49,906 bases of DNA from Nonomuraea zeae (GCF_005889725.1 NZ_VCKX01000060.1:1-49906); one strand, 5' to 3'. Positions 24,164 to 33,270 are shown, counted from the stretch's first letter. Numbers and translations are program-made. The notes: a model not told the origin generated them from the sequence alone.

Positions 24164-24192
24164 CCGGTAAGTCGGAAATTCCAACTTACCGG
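24164..24192. promoter_or_regulatory. 29-bp palindrome, probable HxlR operator
   Basis: CCGGTAAGT (24164-24172) mirrors ACTTACCGG (24184-24192). An inner GGAA-A-TTCC core extends the dyad to 13 of 14 paired positions, the only mismatch being 24173/24183. It lies just upstream of the HxlR gene and overlaps the stop codon of the preceding ABC ATPase gene. Confidence 0.85.
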
Positions 24193-25775
24193 CTGCCGGG
24201 GATCGCGGCGAGCAGCTCGCGGGTGTAGTCGTCGGCGGGATGGTCGAAGATCTCCTCCGCCGTGCCGCTCTCCACGATGCGCCCCGAGCGCATGACGTGC
24301 ACCGCGTGCGAGATCATCCGCACCACGGCCAGGTCGTGGCTGATGAACAGGTAGCTGAGCCCCAGCTCCCGCTGCAGCTCGGCGAGCAGCTCCAGGATCT
24401 GCGCCTGCACGAGCACGTCGAGCGCGGAGACGGCCTCGTCGAGCACGACCAGGTCGGGCGAGAGCGCCAGGGCCCTGGCGATCGCCACCCGCTGGCGCTG
24501 GCCGCCGGACAGCTCGTGCGGCAGCCGCTCGGCCATCGACGCCGGCAGCGACACCTTCTCCAGCAGCTCGGCCACCGTCTTCTTCCGCTCGGCCGCCGTG
24601 CCGACGCGGTGTACGCGCAGCGGCTCGGCGATCGACTTCTCGACCGTGTAGCGGGGGTCGAGCGAGGCGTACGGGTTCTGGAAGACGGGCTGCACCCGCC
24701 GCCGGAACGCGAACAGCTCGCGCCGCCCGAGCCTCGTCATGTCGGTGCCGTCGAAGCGGATGCGGCCCGAGGTCAGGTCGTCGAGCCCGAGCAGCAGGTT
24801 CGCGGTCGTCGACTTGCCCGAGCCCGACTCGCCCACGATCGACACGGTACGGCCGCGCGGGATGGCGAACGAGACCGCGTCCACGGCGGTGAACTCCTCC
24901 GCGCTGCCCCTGATCGGGAACACCTTGCGCAGGTCCTCGACCACCACGAGGTCCTCGGCCGGCTGCGACGGCTCGGCGACCCGGACCGACGACAGGCTCG
25001 GCACGGCCTTCAGCAGCCGCCTGGTGTACTCGTGCCCGGGCTCGGCCAGGATGCCGGCGGCCGGCCCCGTCTCGACGATCTCGCCCTGGTACATGACGGC
25101 CACCACGTCGGCCCGCTCGGCCGCCAGTGCCAGGTCGTGCGTGATGAGGAAGACGGCGGTGCCCATCTCGGCGGTGAGCTGCCCGAGCTGGTCGAGGATG
25201 CGCCGCTGCACGGTCACGTCCAGCGCGGAGGTGGGCTCGTCGGCGATGAGCAGCTTCGGCCGGCAGGCCAGCCCCATGGCGATCAGCGCGCGCTGCCGCA
25301 TGCCGCCGGAGAACTCGTGCGGGTACTGCCCGGCGCGCCGCGCGGGATCGGGGATGCCGACCATCTCCAGCAGCTCGGTCACGCGCGCCCGGGCGGCCTT
25401 GCCCGCGGCGACGCCGTGCACCTCCAGCGCCTCGGCGATCTGGTCGCCGATGCGCATGAGCGGGTTGAGGTTCGACATCGGATCCTGGGGGACCAGCCCG
25501 ATGCCCGCGCCGCGGATCGCGGTCATCTCGCGATGGGTCGCCTGGGCCAGGTCGCGGCCGTCGAACAGGACCTGGCCGCCGGTGATGCGGCCGTTGTCGG
25601 GCAGCAGCCGGTTGACCGCGGCGGCCGTGGTGGACTTGCCCGACCCGGACTCGCCGACGACCGCGACGGTCTGCCCGGGCAGGATCCGCATCGAGACGTT
25701 CTTGACGGCGGTGACGTCCTGCCCGCGGGTGCGGAAGGCGACCGACAGGTCACGGATCTCCAGGAGCGGGGTCAT
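24186..25775 (-). CDS. Dual ATP-binding protein of oligopeptide-type ABC importer (DppD-DppF fusion)
   Basis: A 529-residue protein with two complete ATPase domains. Domain 1 (about 1-255) has Walker A GESGSGKSTT, signature FSGGMRQRALIAMGL and Walker B LLIADEPTSALD. Domain 2 (about 270-525) has Walker A GESGSGKSTT, signature LSGGQRQRVAIARAL and Walker B LVVLDEAVSALD. Note Glu-Ala rather than Glu-Pro in the second Walker B region. The ATG at 25775 overlaps the serine hydrolase stop (ATGA). It is the energy unit for the two permeases and binding protein encoded upstream in the same operon, whose cargo is probably murein peptides given the MurQ and AnmK genes. It is the last gene before the HxlR palindrome. 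Confidence 0.92.
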   Translation of the reverse strand: MTPLLEIRDLSVAFRTRGQDVTAVKNVSMRILPGQTVAVVGESGSGKSTTAAAVNRLLPDNGRITGGQVLFDGRDLAQATHREMTAIRGAGIGLVPQDPMSNLNPLMRIGDQIAEALEVHGVAAGKAARARVTELLEMVGIPDPARRAGQYPHEFSGGMRQRALIAMGLACRPKLLIADEPTSALDVTVQRRILDQLGQLTAEMGTAVFLITHDLALAAERADVVAVMYQGEIVETGPAAGILAEPGHEYTRRLLKAVPSLSSVRVAEPSQPAEDLVVVEDLRKVFPIRGSAEEFTAVDAVSFAIPRGRTVSIVGESGSGKSTTANLLLGLDDLTSGRIRFDGTDMTRLGRRELFAFRRRVQPVFQNPYASLDPRYTVEKSIAEPLRVHRVGTAAERKKTVAELLEKVSLPASMAERLPHELSGGQRQRVAIARALALSPDLVVLDEAVSALDVLVQAQILELLAELQRELGLSYLFISHDLAVVRMISHAVHVMRSGRIVESGTAEEIFDHPADDYTRELLAAIPGSR

Positions 25776-26806
25776 GCTGTCCTCGATCGTTGTGTGGTGG
25801 CCTGGAGCAGGCCGGTCCAGAGGTCGTCGGTCGGCGTCGGGGCGCCCTCGACGAGGAGGCGGTTGCTGGCCAGCGCCAGGGCGACGTCGCGGCCGGGCAC
25901 GAACCCGACCGCGCAGCCGACGTAACCGGTGTGGCCGAGCACCTTCACGCTCTCGCCCGCCAGGTCCAGCTCGTACCTGCGGAAGCCGAGCGCCTGCTCC
26001 GGGTCGGGGCCGGGGGTGAAGAACTCCTTGACGACCTCGGGCCGCCACAGGTCGTCATGCTCCTCGTAGCGCGACAGCGCCGTGCCGAAGCGCAGCAGGT
26101 CGGGCACGGTCGAGAACAGCCCGGCGTGCCCGGAGACCCCGTCGAAGGCGTGGCAGGCGTTGCCGTCGGCGACCTGCCCGAGCACGGGCTCGCGCCGCCA
26201 GCGCGCGAAGTCGGCGCTGCGGTAGGGGACGGGGTAGGGCTGCCCGGTGTCCAGCATGGTCATCTCGACCCGGTCGTCCAGGGCGCTCATGGCCACCTCG
26301 GCGCCGGCCGGGCGGGCGTAGGTGGTGGAGGTGAGGCCGAGCGGCCTGGTGACCAGCTCGGCCACGGCCCGCTCCAGCCGCAGCCCGGTCGCGGACTCGA
26401 CGACCTGGCCGAGCAGGATGAAGCCGAGGTCGGAGTAGTGCCGCGCGCGGCCGGGACGGTAGCGCGGCGGCGGCATGCGCGGCTGGATGTACAGCGGCCA
26501 CCACTCCCACAGCCCGCCGCGGTGCAGCAGCAGGTCCCGCACGGTGATCGCCTCGTAGGAACGCGGCAGGTACGCGCTCAGCGGCGCGTCCAGGTCGACC
26601 AGCCGGTCGGAGACGAGCCGGATGAGCGCCGTCGTGGTGGCCATGACCTTCGTCACCGAGGCGAGGTCGTGGTAGGTGTCCCACGTCATCGGCTCCTCGC
26701 CGACGCGCTCGCCGTCCTCCCAGCGCACGGTCCGGTGCCCGGTGCACTCGCTGAGATCGAACCAGGGCGTGCGCGCGGCCATGACGACCCCGGCAGGGGC
26801 GTTCAC
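25772..26806 (-). CDS. Beta-lactamase-family serine hydrolase, AmiE-like muropeptide amidase candidate
   Basis: A 344-residue cytoplasmic serine hydrolase. The GTG at 26806 is favoured for its GGGGAGG site; a GTG at 26842 is also in frame. The SxxK motif is LASVTK (S50, K53) and the second motif is YSD (Y124) in RHYSDLGFILLGQVVE. A VLGHTGYVGCAVGF segment stands where the third motif lies. In Bacillus subtilis, AmiE of the MurNAc operon is a beta-lactamase-family N-acetylmuramoyl-L-alanine amidase next to murQ and murR (recalled from literature). The place of this gene between anmK and a peptide importer ATPase suggests the same job, removing the peptide from imported MurNAc-peptide. Lack of a signal peptide fits action after import. 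Confidence 0.8.
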   Translation of the reverse strand: MNAPAGVVMAARTPWFDLSECTGHRTVRWEDGERVGEEPMTWDTYHDLASVTKVMATTTALIRLVSDRLVDLDAPLSAYLPRSYEAITVRDLLLHRGGLWEWWPLYIQPRMPPPRYRPGRARHYSDLGFILLGQVVESATGLRLERAVAELVTRPLGLTSTTYARPAGAEVAMSALDDRVEMTMLDTGQPYPVPYRSADFARWRREPVLGQVADGNACHAFDGVSGHAGLFSTVPDLLRFGTALSRYEEHDDLWRPEVVKEFFTPGPDPEQALGFRRYELDLAGESVKVLGHTGYVGCAVGFVPGRDVALALASNRLLVEGAPTPTDDLWTGLLQATTQRSRTA

Positions 26807-26846
26807 GCGCGCCTCCCCGCCTCTGCCCGGCCGTTGTGCCACCGGC

Positions 26847-28025
26847 TCATCGCGTCAGCACCAGGGACAGCGGCGGCTCGGCGACCGGCGCGGGCAGCAC
26901 GAGCGGGCCCGCTCCCGGCGTCAGCGTGCCGAGGATGCGCGGCGCGCGGGCGCCCGTCCCGCCCGGCGCGGTGCCCGGCAGCCCGTGCGTGCTCAGCCAG
27001 CCGATCAGGGCGAACGCGATCGCCTCCTTGTCGTCGGCGGGCGCGCCGTAGGCGTCGGACGTGGCCACGTCCACCCCGGGCAGCGCGGCCCGGAGCCCGT
27101 CCATGATCACGGGGTTGCGGCAGCCTCCGCCCGAGACGACCAGCGCGCCGACGCCGGCGGCGAGGACGTCCCTGGCGACCGTCCGCACGGTCAGCTCCGT
27201 CAGCGTCGCCACCAGATCGGCGTCCCCGACCGGCGTCCCGTCGTCGGCCGGGCCCGCCTTCGCCAGCGCCTCCTCCACGTAGCCGAGGTGGAACAGCTCC
27301 TTGCCGGTGCTCTTCGGCGCGGGCAGCGCGTAGTACGGCTCGTCGAGCAGCACCTCCAGCAGCCGCGGCAGCACCCGGCCCGAGGCGGCGATCCGGCCGT
27401 CCTCGTCGAATCCGCGCGCGTTCAGCCCCCGGCTCGTCACCACGGCGTCGATGAGCGCGTTGGCGGGCCCGATGTCGTAGGCCCGCAGCCCGTCGCCCCG
27501 GACGACGGTCATGTTGGAGATGCCGCCCAGGTTGAGCGCTCCCGCGCCGCCCGCGTGGCCGCCGAGCAGCAGCCCGTCCAGCACCGACACCAGCGGGGCT
27601 CCGTGCCCGCCCGCCGTGATGTCCCTGATCCGCACGTCGGACAGCACGGGCACGCCCGTGCGCTCGGCGATCCACGCGGGCTGCCCGATCTGCAGGGTGC
27701 CGAGCGCGTGCGCGTCGCGCACCCAGTGGAACACCGTCTGCCCGTGCGAGACGATCAGATCGACCGGCCCGCCCGCGGCGATCGCGTCGGCCGCCGCGTC
27801 GGCGAAGCTCTGGCCGATCAGCGTGTCGAGCTCGCACACCTCGGCGAGCGTCGTCCGCGCGGGCGGCAGCGCCGCGATCAGCCTGGCCCGCAGCTCCGCC
27901 GGGTACGGCGTGCTCGCCGTGTGGCCGACCTTGCCTTCGAGCACGCTCCCGACGAGCTCGAAGTCCACCGCCGCCACGTCGATCCCGTCGTGCGAGGTGC
28001 CGGAGATCATCCCGAGAACTCTCAT
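26847..28025 (-). CDS. anmK: Anhydro-N-acetylmuramic acid kinase
   Basis: A 392-residue ASKHA-fold kinase. It phosphorylates 1,6-anhydro-MurNAc while opening the anhydro ring to give MurNAc-6-phosphate, the substrate of MurQ. Visible signatures are GMISGTSHDGIDVA at the N-terminus, SHGQTVFHW, NLGGISNMTVV, AYDIGPANALID and VVSGGGCRNPVIM. The ATG overlaps the murQ stop by four bases. AnmK implies that anhydro-sugar ends made by lytic transglycosylase or Rpf-type activity are recycled. Length and motifs are normal for the family. Confidence 0.95.
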   Translation of the reverse strand: MRVLGMISGTSHDGIDVAAVDFELVGSVLEGKVGHTASTPYPAELRARLIAALPPARTTLAEVCELDTLIGQSFADAAADAIAAGGPVDLIVSHGQTVFHWVRDAHALGTLQIGQPAWIAERTGVPVLSDVRIRDITAGGHGAPLVSVLDGLLLGGHAGGAGALNLGGISNMTVVRGDGLRAYDIGPANALIDAVVTSRGLNARGFDEDGRIAASGRVLPRLLEVLLDEPYYALPAPKSTGKELFHLGYVEEALAKAGPADDGTPVGDADLVATLTELTVRTVARDVLAAGVGALVVSGGGCRNPVIMDGLRAALPGVDVATSDAYGAPADDKEAIAFALIGWLSTHGLPGTAPGGTGARAPRILGTLTPGAGPLVLPAPVAEPPLSLVLTR

Positions 28026-28921
28026 ACCTGCTCTCCCAAAGCCGCTCGCAGCCGTCCACCTGATCGCGCCAGCCGCGCCGCGGCGTCCTGAGGGCTCAGG
28101 TCGAAGCGCGAGGCGACGATCGCCTGCTTGACGTTGAATCCGTTCCGGTCCAGCACGGCCAGCGCCTCGTCGCGCTCGGCCCCCGTGATCGTCCGCACGA
28201 TGCGCACGGCACGCTCGCGCAGCTTGCCGTTGGTGGCCTTCACGTCGACCATCAGGTTCCCGTACGTCTTGCCGAGCCGGACCATGACGATCGTCGAGAA
28301 CATGTTGAGCACGAGCTTCTGCGCCGTGCCCGCCTTGAGCCTGGTCGAGCCGCTGACCACCTCGGGGCCGACGAGCACCTCGATCGAGTGCCCGGCCACG
28401 TCGCCCAGCGGGGTGCCCGCGTTGCACGAGAGCCCCACGGTCAGCGCGCCCAGCTCGCCCGCCCGCCGCACGGCGGCCACCACGTACGGGGTGCGCCCGC
28501 TGGACGCGATCCCCACCACGGTGTCGAGCGGCCCGATGCCGGCCGCCTCGATGGCGGCGACCCCGGCCGCCTCGTCGTCCTCAGCGCCCTCGCACGGGGA
28601 CACGATCGCGCTCTCCCCGCCCGCGATGATCGCGAAGACCTGCTCGGGCGGGGTGCTGAAGGTCGGCGGGCACTCCGAGGCGTCCAGCACGCCGAGCCGC
28701 CCGGGGGTGCCCGCACCCACGTAGACCAGCCGGCCGCCCGCCTCCATGCGCTCGGCCGTGGCCTCGATCGCCGCGGTGATCCACGGCAGCGCCCTGGCCA
28801 CCGCGCCGGGGACCGTGGCGTCGGCCGCGTTCATGGTCGCCGCCAGCTCGCCCACGCTCATGGTGTCGATGCCCGCGAAACGGGGATCGGCCGATTCCGT
28901 CGTCAATTCTGAGAGATTCAC
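28022..28921 (-). CDS. murQ: MurNAc-6-phosphate etherase
   Basis: A 299-residue SIS-domain enzyme that removes D-lactate from MurNAc-6-phosphate to give GlcNAc-6-phosphate. It shows the MurQ order: MSVGELAATMNAADATVPGAV, GRLVYVGAGTPGRLGVLDASECPPTF, SPCEGAEDDE, SSGRTPYVVAAV, VSGSTRLKAGTAQKLVLNM and GKTYGNLMVDV. The acidic residues in ASECPP and EDDE fit the catalytic glutamates. The GTG start overlaps the preceding permease stop (GTGA). It is the central enzyme of the operon and defines its role in peptidoglycan amino-sugar salvage. Confidence 0.96.
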   Translation of the reverse strand: MNLSELTTESADPRFAGIDTMSVGELAATMNAADATVPGAVARALPWITAAIEATAERMEAGGRLVYVGAGTPGRLGVLDASECPPTFSTPPEQVFAIIAGGESAIVSPCEGAEDDEAAGVAAIEAAGIGPLDTVVGIASSGRTPYVVAAVRRAGELGALTVGLSCNAGTPLGDVAGHSIEVLVGPEVVSGSTRLKAGTAQKLVLNMFSTIVMVRLGKTYGNLMVDVKATNGKLRERAVRIVRTITGAERDEALAVLDRNGFNVKQAIVASRFDLSPQDAAARLARSGGRLRAALGEQV

Positions 28922-29763
28922 CGCTTACCTCGGTTTCTGGTGCCGCGGTTTCGGGGGTCAAGGGTGTCACGCAGGCCGTCGCCCAGCAGGTTCAGGCCCA
29001 CCACGAGCAGGACGACGACCGCGCCCGGCGCGATCAGCGTCCACGGGGCCACGAAGACCAGGCTGCGCGCCTCGAAGATCATCGAGCCGAGCGACGGCGC
29101 GGGCGGTGGAGTGCCCAGCCCCAGGAAGCTCAGCGACGCCTCGGTCAGCACCGCCCACGACAGGGACAGCGCCACCTGGATGACGATGATCGAGGTGATG
29201 TTCGGCAGCACGTGGCGCAGCATGATCTGCCAGCGGCTCTGCCCGGTGGAGACGGCCGCGCGCACGTACTCGATCTCCCTGAGCGACAGCACGGGGCCGC
29301 GCGTGACCCGGATGAAGATGGGGACGTAGACGATCGCGATGGCCACGGCGATCGTGAACCAGTTGCGGTCCAGCACCGACGCCAGCGACAGCGCCAGCAG
29401 CAGCGGCGGGAAGGCGAACAGCACGTTCGTCACCCCGCCGATCGCGCCGTCGGCGAAGCCGCGGTAGAAGCCGGACACGAGCCCGCCCAGCGTGCCCACC
29501 ACGGTCGCGAACGCCACCGCGACGACCGCGATGAGCGCCGAGTTGCCCACGCCGGCCGCCACCCGGGAGAACACGTCCCGGCCGAACTGGTCGGTGCCGA
29601 ACAGGTGCGCGCCCGACGGCGCCAGGAAGCGTGACGGCGGGTTCTGCGCGATGGGGTCGTAGGGCAGCAGCCCGAAGTAGGACAGCAGCGCCACGACGGC
29701 CAGCAGCACGAGGATGACGACGCCCGCCACCCCGGCGGGGCTGCGCCGCAGGAAGCCGCTCAC
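28918..29763 (-). CDS. Oligopeptide-type ABC permease (DppC type)
   Basis: A 281-residue permease with about six helices, starting at GTG in a GTGA overlap with the upstream permease. N-terminal features of the DppC family are AQNPPSRFLAPSGAHLFGTDQFGRDVFSR. The EAA-like loop is EYVRAAVSTGQSRWQIMLRHVLPNI, and LTEASLSFLGLGTPPPAPSLGSMI follows. It works with the DppB-type partner and the dual ATPase at the operon end. Its stop overlaps the murQ start. Confidence 0.93.
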   Translation of the reverse strand: MSGFLRRSPAGVAGVVILVLLAVVALLSYFGLLPYDPIAQNPPSRFLAPSGAHLFGTDQFGRDVFSRVAAGVGNSALIAVVAVAFATVVGTLGGLVSGFYRGFADGAIGGVTNVLFAFPPLLLALSLASVLDRNWFTIAVAIAIVYVPIFIRVTRGPVLSLREIEYVRAAVSTGQSRWQIMLRHVLPNITSIIVIQVALSLSWAVLTEASLSFLGLGTPPPAPSLGSMIFEARSLVFVAPWTLIAPGAVVVLLVVGLNLLGDGLRDTLDPRNRGTRNRGKR

Positions 29764-30728
29764 GATGCCCTCACCCGCGGGTCGATCAGCCGGTACAGCA
29801 CGTCGGTCAGCAGGTTGACCAGCACGAACGCCAGCGCGATGACCAGCACGGTGCTCTGCACCACCGCGTACTCCTTCTGCTGGATGCCCAGCAGCACCTG
29901 CCGGCCGATGCCCGGCACGGAGAAGATCTGCTCGACCACGACCGCGCCGCCCAGCAGGTAGCCGAACTGCAGGCCGGTCATGGTCACGATGGGCACGAGC
30001 GCGTTGCCGAGCACGTGCTTGACCTGCATCCGCCGCTCCGGCACGCCCTTGGCGCGGGCGGTGCGCACGAAGTCGTTCGAGCGCACCTCCAGCACCGCCG
30101 TGCGGGTGGTGCGCAGGATCGGCGCGGCGATGCCGAAGCCCAGCACGAGCGCGGGCAGGAGCATCTGCTGCAGGTTGAGCAGCGGGTCGTCCAGCAGCGT
30201 CGCGAAGCCCTGCCCGTTGGGGTTGAACCCGAACGACGCCGCGAAGATCGACAGCAGCGTCGTGGCCAGCAGGAACGCCGGGATCGACAGCCCGGCCAGG
30301 CTGACGACCTGGCCGACGGCGTCCCTGGGGGAGTTCGCCCTGGAGGCCGAGAGCATGCCGAGCGGCACCCCGATCAGCAGCGCCAGCACGATCGAGAACA
30401 CCGCCAGCTCGAACGTCACCGGCAGCGAGTGCAGGGTCAGGTCGAGCACGCTCTGCTGTGAGCGGGCCGAGTAGCCGAAGTTGCCGGTGAACATGTTGCC
30501 CAGCCACGAGAAGAACTGCGTGACCAGCGGCTGGTCCAGCCCGTAGTAACGCTCCAGGGCCAGCTGCTGCGCCGGGGTCAGCGCCGCGGCCTCGGTGCCG
30601 AGCCCCGCGGTGATCTGGTTGCCCGGGATGGCCCGGAGCATGACGAAGACGAACACGGCCACCCCGAACAGGGTGCCGATCGTCCCCGCCACGCGCCGGA
30701 CCGCGCGGTTGCGTACGAGCCTGCGCAT
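29760..30728 (-). CDS. Oligopeptide-type ABC permease (DppB type)
   Basis: A 322-residue permease. The DppB hallmarks are an N-terminal helix followed by LRAIPGNQITAGLG, YYGLDQPLVTQFFSWLGNMFTGNFGYS, the EAA loop DFVRTARAKGVPERRMQVKHVLGNALVPI and VVVEQIFSVPGIGRQVL. The ATG shares its A with the stop codon of the binding-protein gene. With DppC-type and dual-ATPase partners it forms an importer of peptides or muropeptides. Confidence 0.94.
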   Translation of the reverse strand: MRRLVRNRAVRRVAGTIGTLFGVAVFVFVMLRAIPGNQITAGLGTEAAALTPAQQLALERYYGLDQPLVTQFFSWLGNMFTGNFGYSARSQQSVLDLTLHSLPVTFELAVFSIVLALLIGVPLGMLSASRANSPRDAVGQVVSLAGLSIPAFLLATTLLSIFAASFGFNPNGQGFATLLDDPLLNLQQMLLPALVLGFGIAAPILRTTRTAVLEVRSNDFVRTARAKGVPERRMQVKHVLGNALVPIVTMTGLQFGYLLGGAVVVEQIFSVPGIGRQVLLGIQQKEYAVVQSTVLVIALAFVLVNLLTDVLYRLIDPRVRAS

Positions 30729-32272
30729 CAGCTGACGGACGTCGTACGCAGGTACTGCAGCGAGCCGCTGGCCATCGGGACGAAGCCCTGGACGTTCGCC
30801 GTGGTGGCGGTGTAGGTGTAGCCGGCGAACAGCCAGATCCAGGCGGCGTTGTCCTCGAGCTCGGCGCCGACCTTGTCGTAGATCGCCTTGCGGGCGGCCT
30901 GGTCGGTCGTCGCCTTGCCCTGCGCGAACAGCTCGTCCAGCTCGGGGGAGCTGTAGCCGGCGACCTTGTTCAGGTTGCCCTTGCTGGTGAAGTAGCGGCC
31001 GTAGGAGCCGTCGGGGTCGGGACGGCCGCCGTTCAGCGCGACCGCCGCGTCGAAGTCGGCCGCCACCCAGCGGTCCACGAACGCGCCGGACTCCAGCACC
31101 TCCAGCTCCAGGTTGATCTTGGCCTCGGCCAGCTGCGCCTTGAGGTTCTGGGCCTCGTTGACCGAGGTGGCGTACTCACCCTGGGAGACGATGGTCTTGA
31201 CGGTCACCCCGCCGGACTTGCCCGCCTTGCCCAAGTACTCGGCGGCCTTCGCGAGGTCGCGGGTCGGGCAGGGGCGCTTGTTCGGGTCCGACTTGAAGGC
31301 CGGGGCGGTGATCGGCCCGGTCACCTCGCCCTCGCCGAGCGCGGCGGTGTCGAGCACCTGCTTGCGGTCCACGGCGCACTGGATCGCCAGCCGCACGTTG
31401 ACGTCCTTGAGGTCGCCCTTCTGCGCGTTGAGCTGGAGCGCGTGGTAGTTGAGCTGCGGGGTCTTGGCGACGTTGATCGTGCCGCCCTGCGCGGTCTGGG
31501 CCACGAGCGGGTCGTTGAAGACCGCGAGCTGCACGTTGCCCGACTGCATGGCCGAGACGATGGACGACTCGTCGGGGATCACCCGGAACTCGACGGTGCC
31601 GACCTTGGGCTTCTCGCTGCCCCAGTACTTGTCGTTCTTGGCCAGGGTGATCGACTGGCTGGCCACGCGCTTGCTCATGGTGAACGGGCCGGTGCCGTTG
31701 GGGGTGGCGTTGAGCTTCTCCTCGGTGTCGTCGGAGGAGAGCATGGCCATGTTGACGGTGGCCAGGTTGGCCGGCAGCGCGGCGTCCGGGCCGGTCAGCT
31801 CCAGCACCACGGTGCTCGCGTCGGGCGCCTCCACCGACTTCACCGACGACAGCGACGCCCGGGCCACGGCGGCCGTCTTCTCGTCCATGATCTTGTCCAG
31901 CGACGCCTTGACGTCCTTGGAGTCGAACGCGCTCCCGTCGGCGAACGTCACGCCCTGCCGGAGCTTGAGCGTCAGCTTCTTGCCGTCCTCGGCGGTCTCC
32001 CACGACTCGGCCAGGCCCGGCACCACGTTGAGGTCCTTGTCGAACTCCGTCAGCGTGCCGTACAGGGCCTGCAGAACGTTGACCGCCTGGAACTGGGTGG
32101 CCTTCCAGGGGAAGAGCGTGTCGGGGTCGGAGGTCACGCCGACCACGAGATTTCCTCCGGGCTTACCGGCGGCGCCGGTGCTGGTGGCGGGCCCGGAGGA
32201 AGACGAGCAGCTGGTGAGGGCGATGGACAGCACCGCGACGGCGCCGATCGCGGAGAATGAGCCACGGGGCAT
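30728..32272 (-). CDS. Oligopeptide-type solute-binding lipoprotein, putative muropeptide receptor
   Basis: A 514-residue family-5 extracellular solute-binding protein. A signal with lipobox IALTSC anchors it outside the membrane. Family features are GGNLVVGVTSDPDTLFPW, ALYGTLTEFDKDLNVVPGLAESWE, LKLRQGVTFADGSAFDSKDV and GTGPFTMSK. It is the first gene of a seven-gene operon that continues with murQ and anmK, so its ligand is probably a MurNAc-containing peptide or free anhydro-MurNAc-peptide rather than a general dipeptide. That is an inference from gene order. Confidence 0.92.
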   Translation of the reverse strand: MPRGSFSAIGAVAVLSIALTSCSSSSGPATSTGAAGKPGGNLVVGVTSDPDTLFPWKATQFQAVNVLQALYGTLTEFDKDLNVVPGLAESWETAEDGKKLTLKLRQGVTFADGSAFDSKDVKASLDKIMDEKTAAVARASLSSVKSVEAPDASTVVLELTGPDAALPANLATVNMAMLSSDDTEEKLNATPNGTGPFTMSKRVASQSITLAKNDKYWGSEKPKVGTVEFRVIPDESSIVSAMQSGNVQLAVFNDPLVAQTAQGGTINVAKTPQLNYHALQLNAQKGDLKDVNVRLAIQCAVDRKQVLDTAALGEGEVTGPITAPAFKSDPNKRPCPTRDLAKAAEYLGKAGKSGGVTVKTIVSQGEYATSVNEAQNLKAQLAEAKINLELEVLESGAFVDRWVAADFDAAVALNGGRPDPDGSYGRYFTSKGNLNKVAGYSSPELDELFAQGKATTDQAARKAIYDKVGAELEDNAAWIWLFAGYTYTATTANVQGFVPMASGSLQYLRTTSVS

Positions 32273-32310
32273 GTGGTCTCCTCAGGGCAGTAGGTCATAA
32301 AATTACGCAG

Positions 32311-32326
32311 ACCCTACCATTAGGGT
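32311..32326. promoter_or_regulatory. ACCCTA-N4-TAGGGT dyad, probable RpiR/MurR operator
   Basis: Perfect 6-bp arms with a 4-bp spacer lie between the divergent binding-protein and RpiR genes. A nearby TAGGTC (32301) and the AT-rich TAAAATTA next to it may extend the recognised region. The position suits control of both transcription units. Confidence 0.5.
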
Positions 32327-32356
32327 ATTTATTTTCCTTCATGGGGATGGACGACG

Positions 32357-33241
32357 ATGGCTGAGGACGACGGGACCGTACTGATCCGCATCCGCGCCGC
32401 CATGCCCGCACTGCGGCCGTCGGAGCGCCGGATCGCCGAGGAGTTCGTCGGCGATCCCGCCGCCGCCGCGAACCTGTCCATCGCGGAGCTGGCCGCGCGC
32501 TGCGAGACCTCGACGACCTCGGTGGTGCGCTTCTACCAGCGCATGGGCTACGCCCACTACAAGGACTTCAGGATCGACCTGACCAGGGCGGTCGCGCGGG
32601 AGGAGCTCACCAGGTCGAGCCTGCCGGAGGTCTCGGGCGACATCGGCCGCCACGACAGCCTGGAGGGCATCGTCTCCAAGGTGGCGATGAACGAGACCCT
32701 GTCCATCGCCGACACGGCCCGCGCGCTGGACATGGGGGCGCTGGGCGAGGCGGTGGCGCTGCTGCTGGCCGCCCGCAGGATCGACAGCTTCGGCGTGGGC
32801 GCGAGCGCCCTGGTGGGGCTGGACCTGCAGCAGAAGCTGTCGCGCATCGGGCGTACCGCGATCAACTGGCACGACTCGCACTCGGCCTGGACCTCGGCGG
32901 CCACGCTCGACGGCGCCTGCGTGGCGGTGGCCGTCTCCCACACGGGAGCGACCGTGGACACCGTCGAGTTCCTGTCGATCGCCCGCAAGTCGGGCGCGTC
33001 CACGGTCGCCATCACCAACTTCCGCGACTCGCCGCTGGCCGCCGCGGCCGACGTGACGCTCACCACGGCCGCCAGGGAGACCAAGTTCCGCTCCGGCGCC
33101 CTGGGCAGCCGCATCGCCCAGCTCATGGTGGTGGACTGCCTGTTCACCGGGGTCGCCCAGGCCTCCTACGACGAGTCGATGGCGGCGCTGCGCAACACGT
33201 ACGCGGTCGTGCACGAGCGCGTCGTGCACAAGCGGACCTAG
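32357..33241 (+). CDS. RpiR-family regulator, MurR-like
   Basis: A 294-residue regulator with an N-terminal helix-turn-helix (RIAEEFVGDPAAAANLS, then IAELAARCETSTTSVVRFYQ, RMGYAHYKDFRIDL) and a C-terminal SIS sugar-phosphate-binding domain (about 120-270, SFGVGASALVGLDLQ, VAVSHTGATVDTVEF). MurR of Escherichia coli is of this type and senses MurNAc-6-phosphate. Divergence from the importer/murQ/anmK operon makes the same ligand likely here. The ATG at 32357 has a GGGGATGG site about 8 nt upstream. Confidence 0.9.
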   Translation: MAEDDGTVLIRIRAAMPALRPSERRIAEEFVGDPAAAANLSIAELAARCETSTTSVVRFYQRMGYAHYKDFRIDLTRAVAREELTRSSLPEVSGDIGRHDSLEGIVSKVAMNETLSIADTARALDMGALGEAVALLLAARRIDSFGVGASALVGLDLQQKLSRIGRTAINWHDSHSAWTSAATLDGACVAVAVSHTGATVDTVEFLSIARKSGASTVAITNFRDSPLAAAADVTLTTAARETKFRSGALGSRIAQLMVVDCLFTGVAQASYDESMAALRNTYAVVHERVVHKRT

Positions 33242-33270
33242 ACGTCTTCACGCCACAGGTTCACAGCCCG

